NCBI GenBank assembly: GCA_965228775.1
Contig: OZ245840.1
Coordinates: 2,852,001 to 2,916,000 of the forward strand
From: JANQMY01 sp965228775
Lineage (GTDB): Bacteria; Pseudomonadota; Alphaproteobacteria; JANQMY01
Direction: 5' to 3'
Length of the DNA: 64,000 nt
Shown here: positions 1 through 7,919 of the stretch, one piece after another
Position numbering within the stretch: position 1 is the first letter of the stretch
How the letters are laid out: each line of letters starts with the position of its first letter
The notes under the pieces: model-generated
Databases searched by the model: none
What the model was told of the DNA's origin: nothing
Seen by the model: only the letters and a program-made list of their open reading frames with translations
Program-made: the position numbers and the translations under genes

Positions 1-528
1 TAGACTTTCGAATTCTTCCGGCCGGCGATAGACCCATTCGCGCACATCCGCATGGTTCTCACCGCCCCGTCCGCGGATCATATAGGTCGCTACAGTCCAC
101 GGCGCACCCGCAAACCCGATCAGAGCCTTGGATCCATCGAGATCACGCCTCACGAGCTGCACGGTTTCGAAAACAGGCTCCAAAACATCAATGGTTTCGG
201 GGATGTCGTTGAAGATGACCTTATGGCCATCGATCAATCCTGGAAGCCTCGGCCCTTCCCCTTCCACGAACTTTAGATCCTGGCCCATGGCATAGGGTAT
301 GAGAAGGATGTCAGCGAATAAGATCGCAGCATCCATGTCATAGCGGTTGATCGGCTGTAGAGTTGCTTCAGCCGCCAGCTTCGGTGAGAAGCAAAAGTCG
401 ACAAAGTCCTTTGCCTGAGATCGTACTGCCCGATATTCGGGAAGGTATCGTCCTGCCTGACGCATAAGCCAGATAGGCGGATGGTTGGACTTTTGTCTTT
501 GGAGAGTGGACAGAAATTTAGATGACAA
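1..528 (-). CDS. hemE: Uroporphyrinogen decarboxylase, 5' part (runs off the left edge)
   Basis: HemE removes four carboxyl groups from uroporphyrinogen III to give coproporphyrinogen III in cytosolic haem synthesis. Only the first 176 residues are present. The reading shows the signature MRQAGRYLPEYR at residues 22-33, a substrate-pocket segment with FADIL near 74, and GFAGAPWTVATYM near 137-149, all typical of the family. The best start is a TTG at 528-526 (LSSKFLSTLQ...), since no ATG lies close upstream in frame and the homology begins at once. The gene is divergent from the DUF299 gene at 918, with the likely replication origin between them. The hemE/RP001 pair flanking the origin is known from Caulobacter and Rickettsia. 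Identity is secure; the exact start is moderately sure. Confidence 0.95.
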   Translation of the reverse strand, partial: MSSKFLSTLQRQKSNHPPIWLMRQAGRYLPEYRAVRSQAKDFVDFCFSPKLAAEATLQPINRYDMDAAILFADILLIPYAMGQDLKFVEGEGPRLPGLIDGHKVIFNDIPETIDVLEPVFETVQLVRRDLDGSKALIGFAGAPWTVATYMIRGRGGENHADVREWVYRRPEEFESL

Positions 529-595
529 GATGCTACCCGTTTTTTCCCTTATACCCTTCTAATCTATAAATAAATTAGTTGTAGGTAGTAGGGCC

Positions 596-604
596 TGTGG
601 ATAG
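596..604 (-). promoter_or_regulatory. DnaA-box-like site
   Basis: Reads CTATCCACA on the minus strand, one mismatch from TTATCCACA. It lies just right of the AT-rich block of the putative origin. Confidence 0.6.
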
Positions 605-780
605 TGGGAATTAAAGAATGTTCGAATTTTTTCAACAGATTTATTCGCAAGTTTCACGGCTGGCTTCTTAGCGGCTGGCCAGAAAATCATGTTTTAAATC
701 AAAAATATGTCTGTCTCCGCATGTTCGCTTTTCGGCGGAGCCTAAGGATTTCCCCACAGTTCAACTGATAAATTGGCGAG

Positions 781-789
781 TTATCCACC
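781..789 (+). promoter_or_regulatory. DnaA-box-like site
   Basis: Reads TTATCCACC, one mismatch from TTATCCACA, within the hemE/RP001 gap. Weaker relatives lie at 750-758, 841-849 and 882-890. Confidence 0.6.
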
Positions 790-917
790 GTCGAATAAAT
801 GTCGGATAAATGTCACAAAAACTGTAAAACCTCTTCGAACTCTTCCACAGACCCCGAGTTTTCCTCAAGTTCGGGGATATGTGTGGAAATATCGGCGCGG
901 CAAGGCATTATCGATCT

Positions 918-1748
918 ATGAGCTCGGAAAAACCGAAAATCTTCTTTCATCTGCATCTGGTTTCTGACGCCACGGGTGAAACTTTGAATGCCATTGCGAA
1001 AGCAGCTTGTGCGCAATTCGATATGGTTGAACCTGTGGAACATATCTATGCGCTTGTGCGGTCGCGGAAACAGATCGACCGTGTGATGAATGAAATCGAA
1101 ACCGCGCCGGGCGTTGTTCTCTATACAATGATGAATGATGAATTGCGGGAACGTCTGGAAGAACGGGCAAAAGATCTGCAGATGCCCTGCATCCCCGTTC
1201 TAGATCCGGTTCTGTCTGCCTTACGGAATTATCTGGGCACGGAGCTTTCCCACAAACCTGGCGGCCAGCATAGTCTTGATGCGGATTATTTTGCCCGGAT
1301 CGAGGCGCTGCGCTATACGATGGCGCATGATGACGGCCAGGGGGCCGCGGAGCTTAACGATGCGGATGCGATCCTGGTTGGTGTCAGCCGCACCTCGAAA
1401 ACACCGACATGTATTTATCTTGCCAATCGGGGCATCAAGGCAGCGAACGTGCCTGTGGTGCCGAACTGTCCTCTACCGGCTGAGCTTGAAGAAGTGGAGC
1501 GCCCGCTCATCGTCGGCCTCACCCTGAGTCCCGATCGACTTATTCAGATCCGGCGGCACCGGCTGTTATCGCTCAATCAGGACGAAGAAACCGATTACGT
1601 CAATATCGACAAAATCCGCGAAGAAACCATGCAGGCACGAAAATTGTTTGCACGGTATGGCTGGCCGGTAATCGATGTTACCAGACGCTCAATCGAAGAA
1701 ACCGCTGCCGCCATTCTCAATCTTTACAATCGACAATCCGTTGATTGA
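918..1748 (+). CDS. PpsR/YdiA-type regulatory kinase/phosphorylase (DUF299, RP001 homologue)
   Basis: Proteins of this family phosphorylate and dephosphorylate PEP synthase or pyruvate, phosphate dikinase on a threonine, using ADP and Pi, so they switch gluconeogenic entry. Seen here: an N-terminal HLVSDATGET motif at residues 14-22 and the P-loop-like GVSRTSKTP at 155-163, both family signatures, in 276 residues (usual length about 270-280). The ATG at 918 is chosen because homology starts there; an in-frame TTG/ATG upstream would extend into the origin. It is the first gene right of the putative oriC and overlaps maf by 8 bp. Which target enzyme is used cannot be told, as neither ppsA nor ppdK lies in the window. 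Confidence 0.9.
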   Translation: MSSEKPKIFFHLHLVSDATGETLNAIAKAACAQFDMVEPVEHIYALVRSRKQIDRVMNEIETAPGVVLYTMMNDELRERLEERAKDLQMPCIPVLDPVLSALRNYLGTELSHKPGGQHSLDADYFARIEALRYTMAHDDGQGAAELNDADAILVGVSRTSKTPTCIYLANRGIKAANVPVVPNCPLPAELEEVERPLIVGLTLSPDRLIQIRRHRLLSLNQDEETDYVNIDKIREETMQARKLFARYGWPVIDVTRRSIEETAAAILNLYNRQSVD

Positions 1749-2352
1749 TCAGGCCAAGAATATCGTTCTGGCATCGGCGAGTCCCGCCCGGCGGCAATTG
1801 CTGGAAGCCGCTGGGCTTACGGTTACAGTTGTTCCTTCTTCCGTTGACGAAGAAAGCATCAAGCAAAAAGAGAAGCATCTTTCAACAGACGATCTTGCGC
1901 TAAAACTTGCATCGGCAAAGGCGAAAAATGTCCTGACAAAATCGGATCTCCCGCCGGAGTGTCTGGTCATTGCTGCGGACCAAATACTGGTGGCCGATGA
2001 ACGACGTTTCGACAAACCAGATTCATTGGCGGAGGCAGCGAACCATCTTCGTTATTTACAGGGAAAGACCCACCAACTGGTTTCTGCATGTGTCATTCAC
2101 CAAACAAACGAAAACGGCTGGCAAACCATCTCGAAGGCGCAGCTCACCATGCGGCCGCTGTCAGATAGCTTTATTTCGGCCTATCTAGACCAAGTGGGAA
2201 ATGCAGCCCTAAAATCTGTGGGCGCCTACCAGCTCGAAGGCCTCGGCGCCCAACTCTTTTCCAAGGTCGACGGCGACTATTTCGCCATTCTAGGATTGCC
2301 CTTGCTGGATGTTCTCGATTACCTCCGTACACAGAAAGTGTTGCCCACATGA
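1741..2352 (+). CDS. maf: Maf-type nucleotide pyrophosphatase
   Basis: Maf proteins hydrolyse non-canonical or excess nucleoside triphosphates (for example dTTP, UTP, modified bases) to monophosphates in the cytosol. The SASPARR signature lies at residues about 11-18 and an ADQI segment near 79 fits the catalytic acid region. A longer frame is open from 1675, but it lies inside the previous gene. The TTG at 1741 gives a normal 203-residue protein and an 8-bp overlap that suggests translational coupling. It is followed by aroE with a 4-bp ATGA overlap, so DUF299-maf-aroE form one operon, as in Caulobacter next to the origin. The subclass (YhdE- or YceF-like) was not settled. Confidence 0.9.
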   Translation: MIDQAKNIVLASASPARRQLLEAAGLTVTVVPSSVDEESIKQKEKHLSTDDLALKLASAKAKNVLTKSDLPPECLVIAADQILVADERRFDKPDSLAEAANHLRYLQGKTHQLVSACVIHQTNENGWQTISKAQLTMRPLSDSFISAYLDQVGNAALKSVGAYQLEGLGAQLFSKVDGDYFAILGLPLLDVLDYLRTQKVLPT

Positions 2353-3197
2353 CTCTTACCGGCGCCGGAACGGTGGCGGCTGTTATTGGCTCGCCCATTG
2401 CGCATTCGAAATCTCCGCAGCTTCATCAATATTGGCTCGAACGATATTCGGTGGATGGGGCGGTGGTCCCTCTTGCCGTGGATCCTGCAGATCTCGGCGA
2501 TGCCTTGCGGGCCATGATGAAGATTGGGTTCGCCGGAACCTCCGTGACGATTCCCCATAAGGAAACTTGTATCCCGTTGCTGGATGACGTGTCGCCACTG
2601 GTGCGGTCGGTCGGCGCCTGCAACATGATCATTATGAAAAACGGCAAGCTGATCGGCGACAATACGGATGTGTTTGGTTTCTCAGAAAATCTGCGTCTGG
2701 GGGCAGGCGGTGCTGACCTCAAACGAAAATCTCTGGTCCTCGGCGCTGGTGGGGCTGCCCGGGCCGTTGTGGCTGGACTTGCTGATGTGGGCGTCACGGA
2801 AATCGTCATTGTCAATAGAACGGAAGAACGGGCGCAGAAACTTGTCTCCGACATGGCGCCTCACATGACGGTGCCGCTTTCCGCCATTGGTTGGAATGAA
2901 ATTCCAGAACTATTGCCGGGCATTGGCGTGTTGATAAACGCAACCTCGTTGGGGATGACCGGACAGCCCCCGCTTCAACTGGATCTGAACGGCTTGCAGC
3001 CGGGCAGTGTCGTCAATGACATCGTCTATCAACCGCTGGAAACGGAACTTCTCAGAACGGTGGCGAAGCGCGGATGTATCACGGTCGATGGACTTGGTAT
3101 GCTGCTTCATCAGGCGCGGCCCGCCTTTCGCGCGTGGTTCGGCGTCGATCCGGAAGTTGGTGAGAAGCAACGTGCACTGATTTTGGGAACGCAATAA
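2349..3197 (+). CDS. aroE: Shikimate dehydrogenase
   Basis: Reduces 3-dehydroshikimate to shikimate with NADPH, fourth step of aromatic amino acid synthesis. Visible: substrate motif GSPIAHSKSP (14-23), catalytic Lys71 in TIPHKE, Asp107 in NTDVFGF, and the NADP-binding GAGGAARA (132-139). The length of 282 residues is typical. The ATG overlaps the maf stop (ATGA). coaE follows after 11 bp, so the operon continues. Confidence 0.96.
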   Translation: MTLTGAGTVAAVIGSPIAHSKSPQLHQYWLERYSVDGAVVPLAVDPADLGDALRAMMKIGFAGTSVTIPHKETCIPLLDDVSPLVRSVGACNMIIMKNGKLIGDNTDVFGFSENLRLGAGGADLKRKSLVLGAGGAARAVVAGLADVGVTEIVIVNRTEERAQKLVSDMAPHMTVPLSAIGWNEIPELLPGIGVLINATSLGMTGQPPLQLDLNGLQPGSVVNDIVYQPLETELLRTVAKRGCITVDGLGMLLHQARPAFRAWFGVDPEVGEKQRALILGTQ

Positions 3198-3208
3198 GGA
3201 AAACGCAT

Positions 3209-3835
3209 ATGTTGTTGGTGGGTCTCACCGGGTCGATCGGGATGGGCAAATCCGAGACCGCGAAAATGTTTCGAAATGCCGGGCTTCACGTTTACGACGC
3301 GGATGCTGCCGTTCACGCGCTTTATGCAAAAGGCGGTGCCGCCGTAGATCCTATCGAGGAGGCATTCCCTGGTGTCGTTAAAGAAGGCGCGATTGACCGC
3401 GAAGCACTCAGCAAACATGTGGTGGGCGATGGCGAGGCCATGAAACGGCTGGAAGCCATCATTCATCCATTGGTCGGCCAGGCGCAGATTGATTGGCTGC
3501 TGAATGCCGAAAGTGACGGCGCCACAATGGTCATTCTCGATGTCCCGCTTTTGTATGAGACCAAGGGCGAGACCCGCGTAGATGTGGTGGTGGTGGTGTC
3601 CGCGCCCTTCGAAATACAGAAAGAACGGGTTCTGGCCCGGCCTGGAATGACGGAAGAAAAATTCATGGGCATTCTGGAACGGCAAACACCAGACGCGGAA
3701 AAACGGGACCGGGCGGACTTTGTAATTGATACAAGCCAAGGCCTTGACCATGCACGGGCGCAGGTGGCTGAAATTATTGAGGCACTCACGTCAATGCCTG
3801 GAACGATCTGGACGAAGCGTAAAGCACAAGCTTAA
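3209..3835 (+). CDS. coaE: Dephospho-CoA kinase
   Basis: Catalyses the last step of coenzyme A synthesis, ATP-dependent 3'-phosphorylation of dephospho-CoA. The P-loop GLTGSIGMGKS is at residues 5-15, followed by the DADAAVH segment that binds substrate. The length of 208 residues is usual. An AAGGA ribosome-binding site lies at 3197-3201, 8 nt before the ATG. It sits between aroE and dnaQ, the same order as beside the Caulobacter origin. Confidence 0.96.
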   Translation: MLLVGLTGSIGMGKSETAKMFRNAGLHVYDADAAVHALYAKGGAAVDPIEEAFPGVVKEGAIDREALSKHVVGDGEAMKRLEAIIHPLVGQAQIDWLLNAESDGATMVILDVPLLYETKGETRVDVVVVVSAPFEIQKERVLARPGMTEEKFMGILERQTPDAEKRDRADFVIDTSQGLDHARAQVAEIIEALTSMPGTIWTKRKAQA

Positions 3836-3880
3836 TGTTTTTGGTGATTCGCGACCTAATTATGCCGGCAGTAGATCAAA

Positions 3881-4573
3881 ATGCGTGAAATCGTCCTCGA
3901 TACGGAAACCACCGGACTTGACCCTAATGAAGGCCACAGAATTGTGGAAATCGGCTGTGTGGAGTTGAAGCATCACGTACCCACAGGGCAGAACTATCAT
4001 GTCTATATTAATCCTGAGCGGGATATGCCCGAAGAAGCTGAGCGGGTTCATGGCCTGTCCCTGGATTTTCTAAGCGACAAACCAGTGTTTGCGGAAGTGG
4101 CCGAAGGTTTCCGGTCATTCGTCGCCGATGATCCCGTGGTCATTCACAATGCATCGTTCGATTTGAAGTTCATAAACTACGAACTGCGTCAGCTGGATCA
4201 TCAGCCGATCCTGCCGGAACAATCCGTCGATACGTTGATGATTGCACGGCGGAAGTATCCCGGGGCGCCCGCGAGCCTTGATGCGCTCTGCAAGCGGTTT
4301 CAGATTGATGCCACAGAACGGACGGTTCACGGCGCTTTGCTTGATTCAGAATTATTGGCGCAAGTGTATCTGGAACTTATCGGCGGTGCGCAGCCCGGCC
4401 TGTCGTTTTCCGAAGCAGCCGGTGATGTGAAGGGTGCGACGGCAAAAGCCGCTGTGGCACGAAGCCCCAGGCCAAGGCCGCTCCCGTCGCTCCTCACCAA
4501 GGAAGAAGAAGCGGCCCATAAGGAGTTTCTGGACTCGTTTCCCGGCGATGCTCTTTGGAACAACGAAACCTAG
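3881..4573 (+). CDS. dnaQ: DNA polymerase III epsilon subunit (3'-5' proofreading exonuclease)
   Basis: Proofreading exonuclease of the replicative polymerase core. The three exonuclease motifs are clear: ExoI with Asp7 and Glu9 (LDTETTGLDP), ExoII in HNASFDLKFI (about 88-97) and ExoIII with HGALLDSELL (about 149-158). A proline/basic linker follows from about 190 and ends in a short C-terminal tail that would bind the alpha subunit. The 230 residues fit the alphaproteobacterial form. It starts 45 bp after coaE and is convergent with secB. Confidence 0.96.
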   Translation: MREIVLDTETTGLDPNEGHRIVEIGCVELKHHVPTGQNYHVYINPERDMPEEAERVHGLSLDFLSDKPVFAEVAEGFRSFVADDPVVIHNASFDLKFINYELRQLDHQPILPEQSVDTLMIARRKYPGAPASLDALCKRFQIDATERTVHGALLDSELLAQVYLELIGGAQPGLSFSEAAGDVKGATAKAAVARSPRPRPLPSLLTKEEEAAHKEFLDSFPGDALWNNET

Positions 4574-4594
4574 GTTCCGCCATCCCATTCGCCT

Positions 4595-5113
4595 TTAATT
4601 CGTCGCTTGAGGTGCCTGACCCACGGCAGCACCACCAGCTTCTTGTTGTTTTGCCATCTGCTGACGGTAGAGCTGGGTAAAGTCGATTGGCTCCAGCATG
4701 AGTGGTGGGAAGCCGCCATCGCGGGTCACGTCTGCCACCACCCGGCGCGCAAAGGGGAAAAGTAGCCGGGGCACTTCCATCAGCAGTAGTGGCTGGAGCA
4801 TATCGTCGGTTACATTTTGAACCTGGACGATGCCGCCATAGGCGAGCTCGACGAGAAAAGCCGTCACCTCGCCCCGCTTCGCATCGACGGTAATTTTCAG
4901 TTCCGTTTCGAATTCATTGTCCGAAAGCCGGCGGCCGCCCACATCCACCGAAACCTGAATGGCCGGCTGCGCATTGTTGGCGGTTAGTGATGCCGGAGCG
5001 CCCGGATTTTCGAACGAAAGGTCTTTGATGTATTGACCCAAAATCCGCATGGTCGGGCCATCTTGGCCTTCCGCGCCTGCAACCGCGGGGTTTAATGTTT
5101 CGTTCTCCGCCAT
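4595..5113 (-). CDS. secB: Protein-export chaperone SecB
   Basis: Tetrameric chaperone that keeps pre-secretory proteins unfolded and passes them to SecA. The body of the protein (QYIKDLSFENP near 28-38, FELELKITVDA-like strand, VPRLLFPFARRV near 133-145, FPPLMLEPIDF near 153-163) is diagnostic. The 172 residues include an alanine/glycine/glutamine-rich tail common in alphaproteobacteria. It is convergent with dnaQ (21 bp apart) and lies 121 bp downstream of fxsA. Confidence 0.96.
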   Translation of the reverse strand: MAENETLNPAVAGAEGQDGPTMRILGQYIKDLSFENPGAPASLTANNAQPAIQVSVDVGGRRLSDNEFETELKITVDAKRGEVTAFLVELAYGGIVQVQNVTDDMLQPLLLMEVPRLLFPFARRVVADVTRDGGFPPLMLEPIDFTQLYRQQMAKQQEAGGAAVGQAPQATN

Positions 5114-5234
5114 GCGACGCAGCTCCTCTCGTTACATGTGAAATCTTTTATGGTGGAGGGATCAGCCCAGATCTGGCCAATCGCCAGGTGGCAGCTACCA
5201 CGTCTTTGGCGATGTCACAAGCAGGACAATGTGG

Positions 5235-5687
5235 TTAATCGATTTCCCGGTAATCGCCGTCAATGGTTCTTGGGCCGGTGTGGTCTTTCCGGGGGTTGGG
5301 GCCCCCATAGGTATATACTTGGAAAGAACCGCCCGACATCATGCGTTGGAGGATGAAGCGGCCAAGGGCGAGCCGGATGGCAGGCACGAAAAGCGCAAAT
5401 CCCACGGCGTCGGTCACGAACCCCGGCACAAGCAAAAGGGTACCCGCAACCAGCAGGAAAACACCGCTCACCACTTCGGCGATTGGGAGTTCACCTTTGT
5501 CCAGATGCTGCTCCGCCTTGCGCAAAATGCCAAACCCCTGGATTTGCAGCATGGCGGTGCCCAGCACTGCCGTGGCCACAACGATGGCGAGCGTGGTCCA
5601 AAGGCCTAGAAAACCGCCCACTTGTATGAAAACGGCTATCTCAAGTAGGGGAACACCAATAAAAAGGCCAAGTAATATGAATGGCAT
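5235..5687 (-). CDS. fxsA: FxsA-family inner-membrane protein
   Basis: FxsA is a small cytoplasmic-membrane protein; in E. coli its overproduction relieves exclusion of phage T7 by the F plasmid, but its normal role is unknown. The start MPFILLGLFIGVPLLEI is typical of the family. There are three to four hydrophobic segments (about 3-20, 25-48 and 70-100) and a polar tail rich in Gly and Pro. It is 150 residues long. It is divergent from the Tim44-like gene at 5918 and upstream of secB on the same strand, an order shared by many alphaproteobacteria. Confidence 0.88.
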   Translation of the reverse strand: MPFILLGLFIGVPLLEIAVFIQVGGFLGLWTTLAIVVATAVLGTAMLQIQGFGILRKAEQHLDKGELPIAEVVSGVFLLVAGTLLLVPGFVTDAVGFALFVPAIRLALGRFILQRMMSGGSFQVYTYGGPNPRKDHTGPRTIDGDYREID

Positions 5688-5917
5688 GGTTGCTATTCCT
5701 GGGTGCGGCGCCTAATTAGCTGTATTAACAGTATATATGTAGGGTCTGTGCCATTGTTTCCCAAGGAAAAATCCGGGTTTGGCAGCGGCCTTAGGAACAC
5801 CAATATCGAAGAGAGCCGGTGCGGCCAGGTCGGCCTGGACCATACGCGCCAGGATGGTTAGTGTAGTGAGTGCGGCTGTTGCGGCCGTGCTCAACCTCAA
5901 GCAAGACAAAGGCAGGG

Positions 5918-6622
5918 ATGGAAGAGCTGCAATATCTCGACATCATATTTTTCGCCCTATTGGCGGTTTTTTTGATCTTCCAGCTGTGGACAGTCCTCGG
6001 ACGGCGTACCGGTCATGAGGAACAGCCGCGTGATCCGTTGCGCCGCGACAAGCAAGATCAGTCGCCAAGGTCGGACGATAATGTCGTTCCGCTGCCTGGC
6101 CGCGCGTCGGACAACCAGCAAGACAGCCGAACCTTCAGCCAAGGCGCTGCCAACTATTCTGGGGCTCTGGCGCAGGCATTGACAGATATCGAATTGGCGG
6201 ACCGCACCTTCCTGCCGGATGAATTTCTAGCCGGTGCCCGTGGCGCTTACGAATTGATCGTCACAGGATTTGCCAATGGCGACAAAACGACCTTGAAGCC
6301 GCTTCTTTCGGGCGACGTTTTCGACCAGTTCGAAAGTGTGATCGATAGCCGGGAACAAGCCGGACAGATCGTTGAGTCCAGCTTCGTCGGTATTCGGTCG
6401 GCCGATATTTCCGGCGCGGCGCTCACCGGCTCGACGGCGGAAATTTCCGTGAAATTTGTGAGCGAACTGGTCTCGGTCACCAAGGATTCCGATGGCGCCG
6501 TGATCGAAGGCGATCCGAACCAAGTTCGCGAAGTCCGGGACGTTTGGACCTTTGCCCGTGAAGTGGGCAGCCGAAATCCGAATTGGGTTCTGATCGCGAC
6601 CAGTGCGGATGACGCCGTTTAG
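5918..6622 (+). CDS. Tim44/TimA-like inner-membrane protein
   Basis: Bacterial relatives of the mitochondrial import protein Tim44 have one N-terminal membrane helix and a C-terminal Tim44-like (PF04280) domain; a bacterial role in membrane protein handling has been suggested but is not settled. Seen: a hydrophobic helix at residues 6-23 (IIFFALLAVFLIFQLW), a polar proline-poor linker, then the conserved domain from about 90 to the end, including ADRTFLPDEFLAGARGAYE. A longer frame opens at 5870, but the ATG at 5918 has a GGCAGGG site just upstream and matches the start of the membrane helix, giving 234 residues. mltA follows 29 bp downstream. Confidence 0.87.
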   Translation: MEELQYLDIIFFALLAVFLIFQLWTVLGRRTGHEEQPRDPLRRDKQDQSPRSDDNVVPLPGRASDNQQDSRTFSQGAANYSGALAQALTDIELADRTFLPDEFLAGARGAYELIVTGFANGDKTTLKPLLSGDVFDQFESVIDSREQAGQIVESSFVGIRSADISGAALTGSTAEISVKFVSELVSVTKDSDGAVIEGDPNQVREVRDVWTFAREVGSRNPNWVLIATSADDAV

Positions 6623-6651
6623 TTGCGAGATCAGTTGAAGCAGAGGGTTCG

Positions 6652-7911
6652 ATGCGGTCGCTTGCGGTCTTCGGTCTTGGCGCACTGGTCATCGGCGCCA
6701 TTTTTGCAGGCTTGCTTTCCCTATTCCGCGCACCGGCACCGGAGGGGCCCGACCAGCTTGTTCTGACGTCGGCTACTTTCGCAATGCTGGTTGGTTGGGA
6801 AACGGATCAATTGAACGGAGCCGTTGCGGCCTTTGTGAGATCATGTGACCGCTGGCAGCCCAGACCTCCGGAAAAAAACCTTGCTTCTTTTCGTCCGGAA
6901 TTCGGCACCTATGCTCAATGGAGATCTGTGTGTGAGGCGGCCGAAACGATTTCGTTGAATGACGATCAAGCCGCCCGGCAGTTTTTTGAAACGCGGTTCC
7001 AGCCGTTCCATGCCGCTAATAATCAGCAAGCTGAAGGACTCTTTACCGGTTATTACGAACCGGAATTGCGGGGCGCTTTGGCGCCGTCGGAAACGTTTTC
7101 CGTCCCGCTCTATCAGCGCCCCAGTGATTTGATCCAAGTAGACCTTGGAGAATTTCGTTCTGATTTGCGGGGCCGCCGGGTGGCAGGCCGCATTGAGGGC
7201 AATCGGTTACGGCCCTATGCGTCCCGGGCTGAAATCGAACGGTCGCCAAGCCCTGCTCATCAACCGTTCGTATGGGTGGACGATCCGGTGGATGCGTTTT
7301 TCTTACACATCCAAGGGTCAGGCCGGGTCGTGTTCGACAATGGTGACGTTATGCGCGTGGGCTACGCCGCGCAAAACGGTCACCCCTATACGGCGATCGG
7401 GCGCGTCCTGGTCAAAGATGGCCACATGGCGGTGGAAGAAGTGACCATGCAATCAATCCGCCAATGGTTGGATGACAATCCGGACAAAGCCGCGGATCTC
7501 ATGAACGAGAACCACTCCTATGTGTATTTCCGGAAGATCGACGTTTCCGAAGCAGAGCTCGGTCCCGTGGGGGCGCAGTCGGTTCCGCTAACATCGGGCA
7601 GAAGTTTGGCCGTCGATTTGAAACATTGGCCGCTTGGCCTTCCTTTGTGGTTGGAAACAGAGTGGCCTTTGGACCCTGTTGAGGGTGATGCGGCTGCGGC
7701 AGAAATTGAGCCAACAGCAGATCCATTTCGGCGTTTGATGATCGCGCAAGATACCGGCGGCGCCATTCGCGGGCCCATACGGGGCGACGTCTTTTTGGGC
7801 TTTGGCGCCGACGCGGGAGAGATCGCCGGGCGCATGAAACAGCCGGGTACACTGACGGTTTTGTTGCCCCATGAAGTAGTCGCCGCCTGGCCTCCGGATG
7901 GCGGGCAATAG
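6652..7911 (+). CDS. mltA: Membrane-bound lytic murein transglycosylase A
   Basis: Cleaves the MurNAc-GlcNAc bond of peptidoglycan with formation of 1,6-anhydro-MurNAc. N-terminal signal or anchor helix at about 3-24 without a lipobox cysteine. The MltA barrel domain includes LFTGYYEPELRG near 125-136 and FFLHIQGSGRV near 216-226. The C-terminal 3D domain carries the aspartates of QDTGGAIRGPIRGD near 364-377. The length of 419 residues is normal. It lies between the Tim44-like gene and smr with very short gaps (29 and 8 bp), a conserved alphaproteobacterial trio. Confidence 0.95.
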   Translation: MRSLAVFGLGALVIGAIFAGLLSLFRAPAPEGPDQLVLTSATFAMLVGWETDQLNGAVAAFVRSCDRWQPRPPEKNLASFRPEFGTYAQWRSVCEAAETISLNDDQAARQFFETRFQPFHAANNQQAEGLFTGYYEPELRGALAPSETFSVPLYQRPSDLIQVDLGEFRSDLRGRRVAGRIEGNRLRPYASRAEIERSPSPAHQPFVWVDDPVDAFFLHIQGSGRVVFDNGDVMRVGYAAQNGHPYTAIGRVLVKDGHMAVEEVTMQSIRQWLDDNPDKAADLMNENHSYVYFRKIDVSEAELGPVGAQSVPLTSGRSLAVDLKHWPLGLPLWLETEWPLDPVEGDAAAAEIEPTADPFRRLMIAQDTGGAIRGPIRGDVFLGFGADAGEIAGRMKQPGTLTVLLPHEVVAAWPPDGGQ

Positions 7912-7919
7912 GCGCGGCA

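Larger units (their letters stand above)
529..917. other. oriC: Probable chromosomal replication origin (oriC) between hemE and the RP001/DUF299 gene
   Basis: This 389-bp gap has no credible gene. It holds an AT-rich block at about 541-583 that could be the unwinding element, two DnaA-box-like 9-mers with one mismatch each to TTATCCACA (596-604 on minus, 781-789 on plus), and weaker two-mismatch sites at 750-758, 841-849 and 882-890 (minus). The 750-758 site contains TCCCCA, like the weak W-boxes of Caulobacter. A near-match to an IHF site starts at 697. The setting (hemE on one side, RP001/DUF299 on the other) is the known place of the Caulobacter origin. No complete CtrA site (TTAA-N7-TTAA) is visible. 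The function is inferred from gene order plus motifs. Confidence 0.8.
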
